Shown here in pieces: positions 13,789-22,682 of a stretch of DNA of 64,000 nucleotides. Position 1 is the first letter of the stretch. Each line of letters begins with the position of its first letter. The translations under genes and the position numbers were made by a program. The notes below the pieces were generated by a model, which was not told the origin of the DNA, searched no databases, and saw nothing but the letters and a program-made list of their open reading frames with translations. Source of the stretch: Telluria aromaticivorans (GTDB taxonomy: Bacteria; Pseudomonadota; Gammaproteobacteria; Burkholderiales; Burkholderiaceae_D); contig NZ_JABAIV010000002.1 in NCBI RefSeq assembly GCF_013003915.1, positions 372,001-436,000 on the forward strand, given 5' to 3'.

Positions 13789-13815
13789 GGGCGGCCATGT
13801 GCCGCCCTGTATATT
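13789..13815 (+). terminator. Hairpin after prlC, possible weak terminator
   Basis: GGGCGGC/GCCGCCC stem with a 5-base loop (13789-13807), then TGTATATTTCT. The T-tract is interrupted, so it may be an attenuator or only partly stop transcription before holC. Confidence 0.4.
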
Positions 13816-13825
13816 TCTACCCATC

Positions 13826-14251
13826 ATGACGCGCATCGACTTCCATACCAATATCCCCGACAAGCTGGCCTACGCCTGCCGCCTGGCGCGCAAGGCCTAT
13901 GCGGCCAAGGCGAAAGTCGTCGTGCTGGTGGACAGCGCCGCCCAGGCCGAAGCGCTCGATGCGGCGCTGTGGACGGTATCGGATACCGATTTCATCCCGC
14001 ACGTATTCGCGGACGACCCGCTGGCAGCCGTCACGCCCATCATCGTCACCTTCGACGAAGCGGTAGCGCTGCCGCACCACGACATGCTGGTCAACCTCAC
14101 ACGCCGCACGCCCGCCAGGCTGGACGAATTCGCGCGCGTATTCGAGATCATCTCGCTCGACGAAGACGATGCGGCGGCCGGCCGCCAGCGCTACTCGGCC
14201 TACAAGAAGCAGTCCTATCCCCTGACCCACTTCGTCGCAGGACAGTCATGA
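13826..14251 (+). CDS. holC: DNA polymerase III chi subunit
   Basis: Clamp-loader accessory subunit that contacts SSB. 141 residues, the usual chi length. The N-terminus MTRIDFHTNIPDKLAYACRL and the core KVVVLVDSAAQAEALDAALW followed by FIPHVFADDP match the chi family fold. ATG at 13826 is used; a longer frame begins at 13799 inside the hairpin and lacks support. No clear Shine-Dalgarno is visible. Overlaps the next gene as ATGA at 14248-14251, so the two are translationally coupled. Confidence 0.88.
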   Translation: MTRIDFHTNIPDKLAYACRLARKAYAAKAKVVVLVDSAAQAEALDAALWTVSDTDFIPHVFADDPLAAVTPIIVTFDEAVALPHHDMLVNLTRRTPARLDEFARVFEIISLDEDDAAAGRQRYSAYKKQSYPLTHFVAGQS

Positions 14252-14628
14252 ACGAGAACCCCGCATTCGACCCGAGCATCCCGGTGCTGACTGAAGTCGT
14301 GAGCGAGCCGGCGCCTGCGCCGGTCGCTGCCGCGTCGGCTACCGAGCCTGTGGCCGAACAGCTCGAACGCCGCGCCCTTGAGCGCTGGACCGGCGAGGAA
14401 TGGAGCGTGCTGGAACGCCGCGTGACCGAGCGCGTGCTGCAGCAGCTGCAGGGGCGGATCGATTTCGTCCTCGAGCAGCGCGTGCGCGATGCGATGGCGG
14501 ATGCGATGCAAAGGTCGCTGGAGCGGTTCAGTGCGGATTTGCGGGAGGGCTTGCAGGAGGCGCTGGGGGAGATTGTCAGCAAGGCGGTGGCGCAGGAAAT
14601 CACGCATTTGCAGACACTAGGTCAGTAA
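14248..14628 (+). CDS. Small conserved protein next to holC (DUF2486-like)
   Basis: 126 residues beginning MNENPAFDPSIPVLTEVV, an N-terminal motif that I recall from the DUF2486 proteins encoded after holC in Burkholderiales. After an Ala/Pro-rich stretch (25-45) the rest is highly charged and helical (LERRVTERVLQQLQGRIDFVLEQR repeats at about 60-115, quoted in part), likely a coiled coil. No signal or membrane segment. Its ATGA overlap with holC suggests a linked function, perhaps in the replication machinery; that is inference. Confidence 0.7.
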   Translation: MNENPAFDPSIPVLTEVVSEPAPAPVAAASATEPVAEQLERRALERWTGEEWSVLERRVTERVLQQLQGRIDFVLEQRVRDAMADAMQRSLERFSADLREGLQEALGEIVSKAVAQEITHLQTLGQ

Positions 14629-14648
14629 GGCCTGAACACTCGCACCTC

Positions 14649-14755
14649 GTAGGGTGGGCAGATTCTGCCCACGCGTTCAACGCACGTTGGAAAATCCGCG
14701 TTGCGTCCATCCACGCGATAGTTGAACGCGCGGGCGGGAGACCCGCCCACCCTAC
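14649..14755. repeat. Dispersed palindromic repeat, copy 3
   Basis: Complete 107-bp copy: GTAGGGTGGGCAGA...TCTGCCCACGCGTTCAA, a variable centre, then TTGAACGCGCGGGCGGGAGA...CCCGCCCACCCTAC. Its last base immediately precedes a GTG in frame with the next gene. Confidence 0.9.
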
Positions 14756-14818
14756 GTGCAACACGACCCAAACACTTCCGCTAAGATTGCATCCTCTGCA
14801 ATCACCCTAGCGGCTCCT

Positions 14819-16957
14819 GTGAACCGAAAGATCCTCATCGCAGCGCTCGCGGGCGCGGGCATCGTATTGACGGGCACCGCCCTCTATTTCACCGACCTCG
14901 TCGAGCGCCAGCCGGGCGCCCCCATCGTGCTCACGCCGAAGGTCGCAAAGACGGCCCCGTTCTGGCCGGCCCGCGTCGCCCCTATTGCCGGCGACGGCAT
15001 CCCCGGCACCGTGGACGGCCCGGCAGCAAGCAGCCGCTTCAGCGACCCCTTCGGCGTTGCCCTCGACAGCCGCGGCAAGATCTACGTCGCCGATGGCGGC
15101 GACAGCAACCGCATCCGCACGATCGCGCCGGACGGCACGGTGGCCACCTTCGCCGGCGGTCGCGAAGGTTTCGCGGACGGCGCCGGCACGGCAGCCAGCT
15201 TCCACACCCCGTCGGCCCTGGCCTTCGACCATGCGGGCAACCTCTACGTGGCCGACACCGGCAACCACGCCATCCGCAAGATCGCACCCGACGGCACGGT
15301 GACCACGCTGGCCGGCAGTGGCGCACGCGGTGACCTGGACGGAATCGGGCGCGCCGCTGGGTTCAACGGCCCGGTCGGCATCGCCGTCGACGCCGCCGGC
15401 ATCGTCTACGTGGCCGACACCTATAACGACCGCATCCGCCGCATCGCCAGGGACGGCAGCGTGACCACGATCGCAGGCGGCGCCAAGCCCGGCATGGCCG
15501 ACGGCCTTGGCTCTCTAGCCGCCTTCGACACCCCGAGCGCCATCGCGGTGGCCCTCGACGGCACACTCTACGTGGCCGACACCGGCAACCACGCGATCCG
15601 GAAAATCGCCCCGGACGGCATGGTGACGACGATCGCCATGCCTCCCGAAGGCGAACGCCGCCCCGTGCTGCGCCGCCCGGTCGGCCTGGCGCTCACGCGC
15701 GACGGCTACCTGTACATCGCCGCCGGCTCGGGCGGGCGCATCCTGCAGCTCACGCCACAAGGCGAATACCGCGCCCTGCTCGACGCCGACGTCCCGGCGT
15801 CCGTTGACGGCTTCGGCCCCGACGGCACCGTGCAGCTCTACGGCCCGCGCGGCATCGCGGTCGAACCCGCCGGCAGCCTGGTGGTCGCCGATGCCCAGTC
15901 GCACCGTGTGGAGCGCCTGGCGGTGCCACGGACCAGCGAAGCAGCCCCTGCCAGGCCGCAACCGGTGGCGGTGCGGCGATCGGCGCCGATGCCGTGGCCG
16001 GTCGGGCCGCAGGACATGGCGCACGAGGTCGTGGGCGTGATGGGCGAAGTGCGCGGCAGCTATAACGGCGACAGCCGCGACCACTTCCACGCCGGCCTCG
16101 ATGTGCGCGCGGACGTCGGCGCCCGGGTGCTGGCCGTCGTGCCCTCGAAAGTATCGGACCCGTTTGCGAACTGGGGTTTCGATTCGCTCAGCGAAGGCAT
16201 CAGCCTCGGTCCGCTGTCCTATATCCACATGCGGGTCGGGCGCGACACCCGCGGCAAGCCGCTCGACCCGCGCTTCCAGGTGCAGCTCGGTGAGCGCGGC
16301 AAGGCCGAGCGCGTGCGGGTGCCGCGCGGCACCCGCTTTGCCGTGGGCGATCCGATCGGCACCATCAATGCGATGGCCCACGTGCACCTCGACTATTACC
16401 AGGGCGGCGCGGTGGTCAATCCGCTGACGCTCCCCTTCATCGGCTTCACGGATACGGTGGCGCCGCAGATCAACAGCATCGCGCTGTTCGACAGCAGCGG
16501 CAAGCGCTTGCGGGCAAAGAAGCGCGAACCGCTGCGCGTGCCGCGCTCGCTGGGTGAAGTCAACGTGGTGGTCGATGCTTACGACCAGGTGAACGGGAAC
16601 CTGGCCCGGCGTCGCCTCGGCCTGTACAAGCTCGGCTACCAGCTGCTGCGGGCCGATGGCTCGCCGGTGGCCGGCTACGAACGCCCATTGATCACCCAGG
16701 TGTACGACCGCCTGCCGCGCAATCCGGACGCGGTCAAGCTGGTGTACGCACCCAACAGCGGGATCACGGTTTACGGTAGCAAGGCCACGCATTTCGCCTA
16801 TGCTGTAAACAACCGCCTGCAGGATGGTGAAGTGACGGCCGGCAGCTGGCAAATCGGTGCGCTGGCGCCGGGCGACTACATCCTGCGCATCCATGCGGCC
16901 GACTACGCCGGCCAGGTGGCGCTCGAAGGACGCGACCTGCCGCTGAGTATCGAATAG
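14819..16957 (+). CDS. NHL beta-propeller protein fused to an M23/LytM peptidase-like domain
   Basis: 712 residues from GTG at 14819, chosen because the product then starts MNRKILIAALAGAG, a signal anchor; the frame also opens at GTG 14756 at the edge of the repeat. After the anchor come at least five NHL repeats (about 45-370), with the recurring units LYVADTGNHAIRKIAPDG and VYVADTYNDRIRR. An M23-type domain follows with apparently complete zinc ligands: H424 and D428 in HAGLD, and H521 and H523 in HVHLD. A beta-rich C-terminal domain (about 545-712) ends the protein. Probably an exported, membrane-anchored envelope protein acting on or binding peptidoglycan. No clear ribosome site. Neighbours give no functional clue. 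Confidence 0.75.
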   Translation: MNRKILIAALAGAGIVLTGTALYFTDLVERQPGAPIVLTPKVAKTAPFWPARVAPIAGDGIPGTVDGPAASSRFSDPFGVALDSRGKIYVADGGDSNRIRTIAPDGTVATFAGGREGFADGAGTAASFHTPSALAFDHAGNLYVADTGNHAIRKIAPDGTVTTLAGSGARGDLDGIGRAAGFNGPVGIAVDAAGIVYVADTYNDRIRRIARDGSVTTIAGGAKPGMADGLGSLAAFDTPSAIAVALDGTLYVADTGNHAIRKIAPDGMVTTIAMPPEGERRPVLRRPVGLALTRDGYLYIAAGSGGRILQLTPQGEYRALLDADVPASVDGFGPDGTVQLYGPRGIAVEPAGSLVVADAQSHRVERLAVPRTSEAAPARPQPVAVRRSAPMPWPVGPQDMAHEVVGVMGEVRGSYNGDSRDHFHAGLDVRADVGARVLAVVPSKVSDPFANWGFDSLSEGISLGPLSYIHMRVGRDTRGKPLDPRFQVQLGERGKAERVRVPRGTRFAVGDPIGTINAMAHVHLDYYQGGAVVNPLTLPFIGFTDTVAPQINSIALFDSSGKRLRAKKREPLRVPRSLGEVNVVVDAYDQVNGNLARRRLGLYKLGYQLLRADGSPVAGYERPLITQVYDRLPRNPDAVKLVYAPNSGITVYGSKATHFAYAVNNRLQDGEVTAGSWQIGALAPGDYILRIHAADYAGQVALEGRDLPLSIE

Positions 16958-17023
16958 GCCGCGCGGAACATATCGCCCGATTCGGCGTCTATCGTAGAGA
17001 GCCGAGGGGCTGGAGGAAGCGCC

Positions 17024-18577
17024 ATGGACCGATACGACGTACTCATCGCGGGGGCCGGGCCGACCGGCCTGGTGCTGGCGCTGGCGCTGGCCAAGCAGGG
17101 CATCAAGGTCTGCATCGTCGACAAGACCGCCGGGCCGGGTACCACCTCGCGCGCCATGGCCGTGCATGCACGCACCCTCGAACTCTACCGCTCGCTCGGG
17201 CTGGCCGACGAAGTCGTCGCGGCCGGCAGGCCGAACACCGCCATCAACCTGTGGGTCAAGGGAAAGCGCCGTGCCCAGCTGGCCTTCCAGTCCGCCGGCG
17301 AGCGCCTGACGGCCTTTCCCTACGTGCTGATCTATCCGCAGGACGCGCACGAAGCGCTGCTGGTACGCCACCTGGAAGAGATGGGCATCTCGGTCCAGCG
17401 CCATACCGAACTGGCCGACTTCGAGGAACAGGGCGACTCCGTGGTCGCGCGCCTGCGCCGCAACGGCGGCAACGACGTGCAGGTCGAGGCGCGCTACCTG
17501 GCCGGCTGCGACGGTGCGCGCTCGACCGTCCGGCGCAGCCTTGGCACCGGCTTCGCGGGCGGCACCTACGACCACCTGTTCTACGTGGCCGACGTGCAGG
17601 TGCATGGCGCCGCCGTCAACGGCGAAATCCATGCCTCGCTCGACACCGCCGATTTCTGCATCCTGCTCTCGTACAGCGACACCGGCCGCGCGCGCCTGAT
17701 CGGCACCGTGCGCGACGAGCGCGCCCAGCATCCAGAGAGCCTCACCTTCAACGACGTCAGCCACCGCGCGCTCACCAGCCTCGGCATCGAAGTCGATGCG
17801 GTGCACTGGTTCTCGACCTACCGGGTGCACCACCGGGTCACCGACCACTACCGGCGCGGCCGCGCCTTCCTGCTCGGCGACGCCGCCCACGTACACAGCC
17901 CGGCCGGCGGCCAGGGCATGAACACCGGGATCGGCGACGCCATCAACCTGGCCTGGAAGCTGGCCGCGGTGGTGCGCGGCGACGCGCCCGACAGCCTGCT
18001 CGACACCTATGAGCCCGAGCGGATCGCCTTCGCACGCAAGCTGGTCGAGACCACCGACCGCATGTTCACCTTCATCACGGCCGAGGGCAATTTCGCCGAT
18101 TTCGTGCGCATGCGCATCGCACCGATCTTCGCCGGCGCCCTCTACAGCGTGGGCACGGCACGCGAACAGATCTTCCGCATCCTGTCGCAGACCATGATCA
18201 GCTACCACGACAGCCCCTTGAGCAGCGGTACCGCCGGCCGCATCCATGGCGGCGACCGGGTGCCCTGGGTGGTGCGCGACGGCAAGGACAACCATGCGCC
18301 GGCCGAAGCCATCGACTGGCAGGTGCAGGTCTACGGCAAGGCCTACGACGACCTGCGCGCGTGGTGTGACCGCCACTGCATGCTGCTGCGCGAATTCGAC
18401 TGGGGCAAGGAAGCCGTAGACGCCGGGTTCGCGCGCAATGCCAGCTACCTGGTGCGTCCCGACGGCTATGTGGCCCTGTGCGACCCGGGCGCCTCGGCGC
18501 AGGCACTGGAAGACTATTTCTGCGACCTCGACTACCACCGCTTCCGCGTCTGCCCGCCTAGACAGGCTGCTCTATGA
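17024..18577 (+). CDS. FAD-dependent aromatic monooxygenase (PheA/TfdB family)
   Basis: 517-residue flavoprotein of the phenol hydroxylase-like group: FAD motif GAGPTG near 10-15, an SRAMAVHARTLELYRSLGL segment, the conserved GDAAHVHSPAGGQGMNTG motif near 285-302 that binds FAD, and a C-terminal thioredoxin-like domain (about 380-517). Such enzymes hydroxylate phenols or polyketide-like aromatics with NAD(P)H and O2; the substrate here is unknown. GGAGGAAG precedes the ATG. It stands alone, with no ring-cleavage genes near it. Confidence 0.85.
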   Translation: MDRYDVLIAGAGPTGLVLALALAKQGIKVCIVDKTAGPGTTSRAMAVHARTLELYRSLGLADEVVAAGRPNTAINLWVKGKRRAQLAFQSAGERLTAFPYVLIYPQDAHEALLVRHLEEMGISVQRHTELADFEEQGDSVVARLRRNGGNDVQVEARYLAGCDGARSTVRRSLGTGFAGGTYDHLFYVADVQVHGAAVNGEIHASLDTADFCILLSYSDTGRARLIGTVRDERAQHPESLTFNDVSHRALTSLGIEVDAVHWFSTYRVHHRVTDHYRRGRAFLLGDAAHVHSPAGGQGMNTGIGDAINLAWKLAAVVRGDAPDSLLDTYEPERIAFARKLVETTDRMFTFITAEGNFADFVRMRIAPIFAGALYSVGTAREQIFRILSQTMISYHDSPLSSGTAGRIHGGDRVPWVVRDGKDNHAPAEAIDWQVQVYGKAYDDLRAWCDRHCMLLREFDWGKEAVDAGFARNASYLVRPDGYVALCDPGASAQALEDYFCDLDYHRFRVCPPRQAAL

Positions 18578-18613
18578 TCGGCGCATAAACAGGGTTCTTG
18601 ATGGGGGATTTGA

Positions 18614-18629
18614 TAGACATATATGTCTA
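18614..18629. promoter_or_regulatory. Perfect 16-bp palindrome, candidate operator
   Basis: TAGACATATATGTCTA is fully self-complementary and AT-rich in a GC-rich region. It lies 48 bases upstream of the SIMPL gene and a related half site (TAGA..GGTCTA) follows directly. A regulator binding site is likely; which one is unknown. Confidence 0.5.
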
Positions 18630-18676
18630 GATGGTCTATTGTCGAGGCATTCCCTCATCGACAAGGACTCTCACTC

Positions 18677-19390
18677 ATGCTGAAACGATACGCCGCGACC
18701 CTGCTGCTGGCGGCCACCGCTCTCCCCGGCCTGGCCGCCGACCTGCCCACCCATCCCTTCATCCACATCAGCGCCGCCGCCAGCATCGGCATGCTGCCCG
18801 ACACCGGCGAGATCGACTTCGAGATCGTGTCCGCCGACACCGATGCCGCCACCGCGTGGCAGCAGGTGAACGAACGACTGGAGGCCGGCCGGGCGCTGTT
18901 CGCCAGCCACGGCATCGCGCCTGGAGACGTCACCGTGCAGGACATCCTGCGCCGCCCGCGCAAGACGGAAGTGGCCGGCGACGCGCCGCCGCAGATGGAC
19001 ACCCGGGTTGCCGTCAACGTCACGGTGCGCAACATGGCGGCGTGGTCCGCCATGGTCCGCGCGCTGATGACGATGCAGAATGTCGAGTCGCTGGCCGTCG
19101 CCTTCAGCCGCAGCGACCGCGACAAGATCGAAGCCGAACTGGTGACCCAGGCCCTGGCCAATGCCAAGGGCAAGGCGCAGAACATGGCGCGCGGCATCGG
19201 CGCAAAGCTGGGGCCGGCGACGGGCGTCTCGCTGGGCGCACTGAAGAATTTGTCGAATGCGATGGGGATGGCGACGGATCCGAACGGGCGCTATTCGGAC
19301 GGCGGCTCCGAAGCGCCGCGCGACCTGACGCTGGTGGCGGCCATGACGCTGGTGCAGGGTGTGGATGTGATCTACCGCATCGCGCGCTAG
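18677..19390 (+). CDS. SIMPL (DUF541) domain periplasmic protein
   Basis: 237 residues starting at MLKRYAATLLLAATALPGLA, a clear signal peptide cleaved near residue 21. The mature part has the DUF541/SIMPL layout: ISAAASIGMLPDTGEIDFEI, a long helix (AWQQVNERLEAGRALFASHGI), and the C-terminal VTQALANAKGKAQNMARGIGAKLG region. The function of the family is poorly known; members form periplasmic oligomers. AAGGA precedes the ATG weakly. The upstream palindrome (18614-18629) is its probable control site. Confidence 0.85.
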   Translation: MLKRYAATLLLAATALPGLAADLPTHPFIHISAAASIGMLPDTGEIDFEIVSADTDAATAWQQVNERLEAGRALFASHGIAPGDVTVQDILRRPRKTEVAGDAPPQMDTRVAVNVTVRNMAAWSAMVRALMTMQNVESLAVAFSRSDRDKIEAELVTQALANAKGKAQNMARGIGAKLGPATGVSLGALKNLSNAMGMATDPNGRYSDGGSEAPRDLTLVAAMTLVQGVDVIYRIAR

Positions 19391-19417
19391 GGTTTGGCGC
19401 AGACACCATGTCGCACC

Positions 19418-19519
19418 GTAGGGTGGTCGGCTCTGCCGACCGCGCGTTCAAGCAGACCGTGCGCCGCCACAGTGCATGCCGGAGTTGAACGCGCGGTCGG
19501 GAGGACCCGACCACCCTAC
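19418..19519. repeat. Dispersed palindromic repeat, copy 4 (GGTC variant)
   Basis: Same plan as the others but with compensating changes on both arms: GTAGGGTGGTCGGC...GCCGACCGCGCGTTCAA and TTGAACGCGCGGTCGGGAGG...CCCGACCACCCTAC. The paired changes show that base pairing is kept. Confidence 0.85.
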
Positions 19520-19668
19520 CTGTCGGGCACCCGTGCACTCCGGTGGTGCGCTGGCGCAAATGACTGCCAATATCCCTTTGCGAAGGCGAAAAACTGTTGT
19601 ACCTTTTACTGTGGAAATCTTGATCGCCGCGACGGCGGCCCAGCTTCATCACCCACGGAGAACACCAC

Positions 19669-20805
19669 ATGCAGCTCAGTCTCAAGCTCATCGCGCTGGC
19701 CGCCGCACTGGCAGCCGCAGGCAGCGCCCAGGCGCAGCAAGTCGTCAAGATCGGCCACGTCGGCCCGGTCTCGGGACCGAACGCCCACCTCGGCAAGGAC
19801 AACGAGAACGCGGCGCGCATGGCGATCGACGAACTTAATGCCAGGGGCGTCATGCTGGGCGGCCAGAAGGTGAAGCTGCAGCTGCTGGCCGAAGACGACG
19901 GCAGCGATCCGAAGCAAGGCACGGCGGTGGCGCAGAAGCTGGTCGACGCCAAGGTGAATGGCATCATCGGCCACCTCAATTCCGGCACCACCGTGCCGGC
20001 CTCGAAGATCTACCACGACGCCGGGCTGGTGCAGATCTCGCCGGCCACCACCGCCACCCAGTACACGCGCCAGAAATTCCCGGGCGCTTTCCGCGTGGTG
20101 GCGAGCGACGCCAAGCTGGGCGGCACGCTGGCCAAGTACGCGGTCGAGACGCTCAAGGCGAAGAACATCGCCATCATCGATGACCGCACCACCTACGGCC
20201 AGGGCGTCGCGGCCGAATTCGCCAGGGGCATCAAGGGCCCGGGCGTGAAGATCGTCGCCAAGGAATTCACCAGCGCCACGGCCACCGACTACACCGCCAT
20301 CCTGACCTCGATCCGCGCCAAGAAGCCCGACCTGGTGTTCTTTGGCGGGATGGATTCGGTGGCCGGCCCGATGCTGCGCCAGCTGAAGGCGCTCGGCATC
20401 GAAGCCAGGTTCATGGGCGGCGACGGCATCTGCACCGAGGCCCTGGGCCGCCTGGCCGGCCAGGCCATCGGCGAAGGCAAGGTGGTGTGCGCCGAAGCGG
20501 GCGGCGTCAAGGGCCCGCAGGAACAGACCATGGCCGACTTCCGCGCCCGCTTCAAGCAGAAGACCGGCGCCGAGGTGCAGCTGTATGCGCCGTATGTGTA
20601 CGACTCGGTGATGGTGATGGCCGCCGCGATGCAGAATGCGAAATCGGCAGAGCCGGCGAAATACCTGCCGGAGCTGAAGAAGATCCGGTATGAGGGCGTG
20701 ACCGGGACCATCCAGTTCGACCAGTCGGGCGATATCCTGAATGGGGCGTTGACCTTGTTCACCTACAAGGGTGGCAAGCGGACGCGGATCGACGTGATCC
20801 GTTGA
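19669..20805 (+). CDS. Branched-chain amino acid-type ABC transporter substrate-binding protein
   Basis: 378-residue periplasmic binding protein of the LivJ/LivK type. Signal peptide 1-23 (LAAALAAAGSAQAQ); mature start VVKIGHVGPVSGPNAHLGKD is typical, followed by GIIGHLNSGTTVPAS with the ligand-binding Ser/Thr, and ISPATTATQYT. Probably captures Leu/Ile/Val or a related amino acid. No permease or ATPase gene is next to it, so it is an orphan subunit here. A TTGCGA and TACCTT pair at about 19575-19603 may be its promoter. GGAGAAC precedes the ATG. A repeat follows the stop. Confidence 0.92.
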   Translation: MQLSLKLIALAAALAAAGSAQAQQVVKIGHVGPVSGPNAHLGKDNENAARMAIDELNARGVMLGGQKVKLQLLAEDDGSDPKQGTAVAQKLVDAKVNGIIGHLNSGTTVPASKIYHDAGLVQISPATTATQYTRQKFPGAFRVVASDAKLGGTLAKYAVETLKAKNIAIIDDRTTYGQGVAAEFARGIKGPGVKIVAKEFTSATATDYTAILTSIRAKKPDLVFFGGMDSVAGPMLRQLKALGIEARFMGGDGICTEALGRLAGQAIGEGKVVCAEAGGVKGPQEQTMADFRARFKQKTGAEVQLYAPYVYDSVMVMAAAMQNAKSAEPAKYLPELKKIRYEGVTGTIQFDQSGDILNGALTLFTYKGGKRTRIDVIR

Positions 20806-20815
20806 TGTTGCATTT

Positions 20816-20922
20816 GTAGGGTGGGCGGGTTTTCCCGCCCACGCGGTCCGCCAAAGCCAGCACTGTCGCGGCATTTCACAGTTCACCTATCACCGCGTGG
20901 GCGGGAGACCCGCCCACCCTAC
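20816..20922. repeat. Dispersed palindromic repeat, copy 5
   Basis: GTAGGGTGGGCGGG...CCCGCCCACGCGGT on the left and TATCACCGCGTGGGCGGGAG...CCCGCCCACCCTAC on the right. Starts 10 bases after the preceding stop codon. Confidence 0.9.
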
Positions 20923-20945
20923 GAAACCCGAACCGTTCCAACAAT

Positions 20946-20982
20946 AAAAAAGCGCGCCATGCTTACGCAGGCGCGCTTTTTG
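20946..20982. terminator. Bidirectional rho-independent terminator
   Basis: AAAAAGCGCGCC pairs with GGCGCGCTTTTT around an 11-base loop. A-run before and T-run after serve both convergent genes (20805 + and 21001 -). Confidence 0.85.
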
Positions 20983-21000
20983 TATTCCAGCAGACGCGAA

Positions 21001-21309
21001 TTACTTCTGCGCCATCACCCATTTCACCAGGCTACGGGCTTCGGCCTCGCTCACCTGCGGGTTGGCCGGCATCGGCACCGGGCCCCAGACGCCTGCGCCG
21101 CCCTTCATGACCTTCTGCACCAGCTTGTCCTCGGCAGCTTTCTGGCCGGCGTACTTGGCGGCGACGTCCTTGTAGGACGGCCCGACCAGCTTGTTGGCGA
21201 CCGCGTGGCAAGCCATGCAGTTCTTGGCCTTCGCCAGGTCTGCCTGGGCGAAGGCGCTGGTGGACGCGAAGGCCGACATCACCACACACAACAACAAAGA
21301 CCGTTTCAT
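21001..21309 (-). CDS. Periplasmic class I cytochrome c
   Basis: 102 residues from MKRSLLLCVV, the ATG with AGGAG just upstream (an ATG 18 bases earlier contains that site). Signal peptide 1-22 (AFASTSAFAQ), heme motif CMACH at 31-35, and an axial Met in GPVPMPANP, the pattern of small c-551/c-552-type electron carriers. It would shuttle electrons between the bc1 complex and terminal oxidases or peroxidases. Single gene, with a terminator shared with the convergent gene. Confidence 0.92.
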   Translation of the reverse strand: MKRSLLLCVVMSAFASTSAFAQADLAKAKNCMACHAVANKLVGPSYKDVAAKYAGQKAAEDKLVQKVMKGGAGVWGPVPMPANPQVSEAEARSLVKWVMAQK

Positions 21310-21483
21310 TTGTTTCTCCTGGTTCATGACAATCTTATTCTACCGTGATTCCTGACAAGGTCACGCAGGGATACACTCTGTAACGAGAGCGCAACGGACG
21401 AGCTTGACTAACCCGCAACTCTCGGCTGAATTTTTCCACACAGCATCATTTTGTTTGTACTATGGGAAGAGAAGGAGTTTCCC

Positions 21484-21708
21484 ATGCCACTGATCTTGCT
21501 GATTGCCGCCCTCTGCGGGCTGCGTTTTTTTGAAGTATGGCGTTTTGCCGACCTGTCCTGGTGGTACATCGTCGGGCTGATGGTGTTCGCCTTTATCTGG
21601 TTCGAATTCATCGAAAAGCTGCTCGGGCTCGACAAGAAGAAGGAACACAATGTCCAGTCCAAGCACCGTGCGGCGCGCGTGAAGCAGGCCTTCGACAAGC
21701 GCCGCTGA
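21484..21708 (+). CDS. Small Trp-rich membrane protein (TIGR04438-like)
   Basis: 74 residues starting MPLILLIAALCGLRFFEVW; the ATG at 21484 has AAGGAG at good distance. Two hydrophobic stretches (1-15, 27-45) carry four Trp (EVWRF, LSWWY, FIWFEF), then a basic tail with DKKKEH and AFDKRR. This matches the small Trp-rich family TIGR04438 of Burkholderiales, function unknown. Probably an inner-membrane protein with a cytoplasmic tail. Confidence 0.75.
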   Translation: MPLILLIAALCGLRFFEVWRFADLSWWYIVGLMVFAFIWFEFIEKLLGLDKKKEHNVQSKHRAARVKQAFDKRR

Positions 21709-21736
21709 GCATTTCCCGATCAACGCAGGATGGTGT

Positions 21737-21757
21737 GTGATATGTTCCGCATATCAC
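21737..21757. promoter_or_regulatory. Inverted repeat, candidate LysR-type operator
   Basis: GTGATATG and CATATCAC are perfect 8-bp arms around TTCCG, ending 29 bases before the LysR start. It contains the T-N11-A pattern common to LysR sites, so autoregulation of the gene at 21787 is the simplest reading. Confidence 0.55.
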
Positions 21758-21786
21758 CGGACCCAACCCATACATCCTGCGTATCA

Positions 21787-22680
21787 ATGACACCCGAACT
21801 CCGCCAGCTCCGCTATTTTCTGACGGTCGCCGAAGAACTGCATTTCGGCCGCGCCGCCGACCGGCTGCACATGACCCAGCCTCCCCTGTCCCAAAGCATC
21901 GCGAACCTCGAAGAGCTGCTCGGCGCCCCGCTGTTCCTGCGCAACCGGCGCCAGGTGGCGCTCACCCCCGCCGGCACTGCCCTGCTGCCCGAAGCGCGGC
22001 GCATCCTCGACGATGCCGCCCGGCTGCCCGAACTGGTGCGGCGCGTGGCCGGCGGCGAAGCCGGGCGCCTGACCCTGGCCTTCGTCTCGACCGCCGACTA
22101 CAGCGTGCTGCCCGCCATCCTGCAGCGCTACCGCGCCGCCTTCCCGGGGGTAGCGCTGGTGCTGCGCGAAGCGACTTCCGACGTGCAGGCCGATGAATTG
22201 CTGCACGACCGTATCGACGCCGGCTTCGTCATCCCCCCCCTGCCCGGCAAGATGGACGCGGCCATCGACTACCTGAAGCTGCTGGAAGAACCGCTGATCC
22301 TGTGCGCGCCCGCGGGCCTGCCTGCGCTCCAGGCAAAGGGCCCGGTGCGCCTGCGCGACCTGCCGCCGCTGCCGCTGGTGATCTTCCCGCGCGCGGTGGC
22401 GCCAGGCCTGCACGACGCCATCCTTGGATGCTTCCACGCGGCCGGCATTACCCCCGTGATCGGCCAGGAAGCGATCCAAATGCAGACCATCGTCAGCCTG
22501 GTGTCCGGAGGCATGGGATTGGCACTTGTGCCACAATCGGTGTCGAACCTGATGCGCGCCGGCGTAGAATACCGTGCCCTGGTCGACCCCACGCCGCTCG
22601 CCGAACTAGGGCTGGCCTGGCGCCGCGACAACCCCTCGCCGGTCTTGCAGGGGTTTTTGGATTTAATAAGGAAGAACTGA
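21787..22680 (+). CDS. LysR-family transcriptional regulator
   Basis: 297 residues. N-terminal winged helix-turn-helix with the usual wording ([32 protein letters not shown], cut here, at about 5-35), then a linker helix and a periplasmic-binding-protein-like effector domain (about 90-297). ATG at 21787 fits the family start. The target is unknown; there is no divergent gene, which is the common LysR target. Stops only 2 bases before lgt, so they are probably cotranscribed. A perfect inverted repeat upstream may be its own operator. Confidence 0.92.
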   Translation: MTPELRQLRYFLTVAEELHFGRAADRLHMTQPPLSQSIANLEELLGAPLFLRNRRQVALTPAGTALLPEARRILDDAARLPELVRRVAGGEAGRLTLAFVSTADYSVLPAILQRYRAAFPGVALVLREATSDVQADELLHDRIDAGFVIPPLPGKMDAAIDYLKLLEEPLILCAPAGLPALQAKGPVRLRDLPPLPLVIFPRAVAPGLHDAILGCFHAAGITPVIGQEAIQMQTIVSLVSGGMGLALVPQSVSNLMRAGVEYRALVDPTPLAELGLAWRRDNPSPVLQGFLDLIRKN

Positions 22681-22682
22681 TT

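Noticed and set aside
15515-18538. 1,007-codon frame on the minus strand
   Set aside because: Antisense to the NHL-M23 and flavin monooxygenase genes, which have clear motifs. Composition is a reflection of the coding strand.
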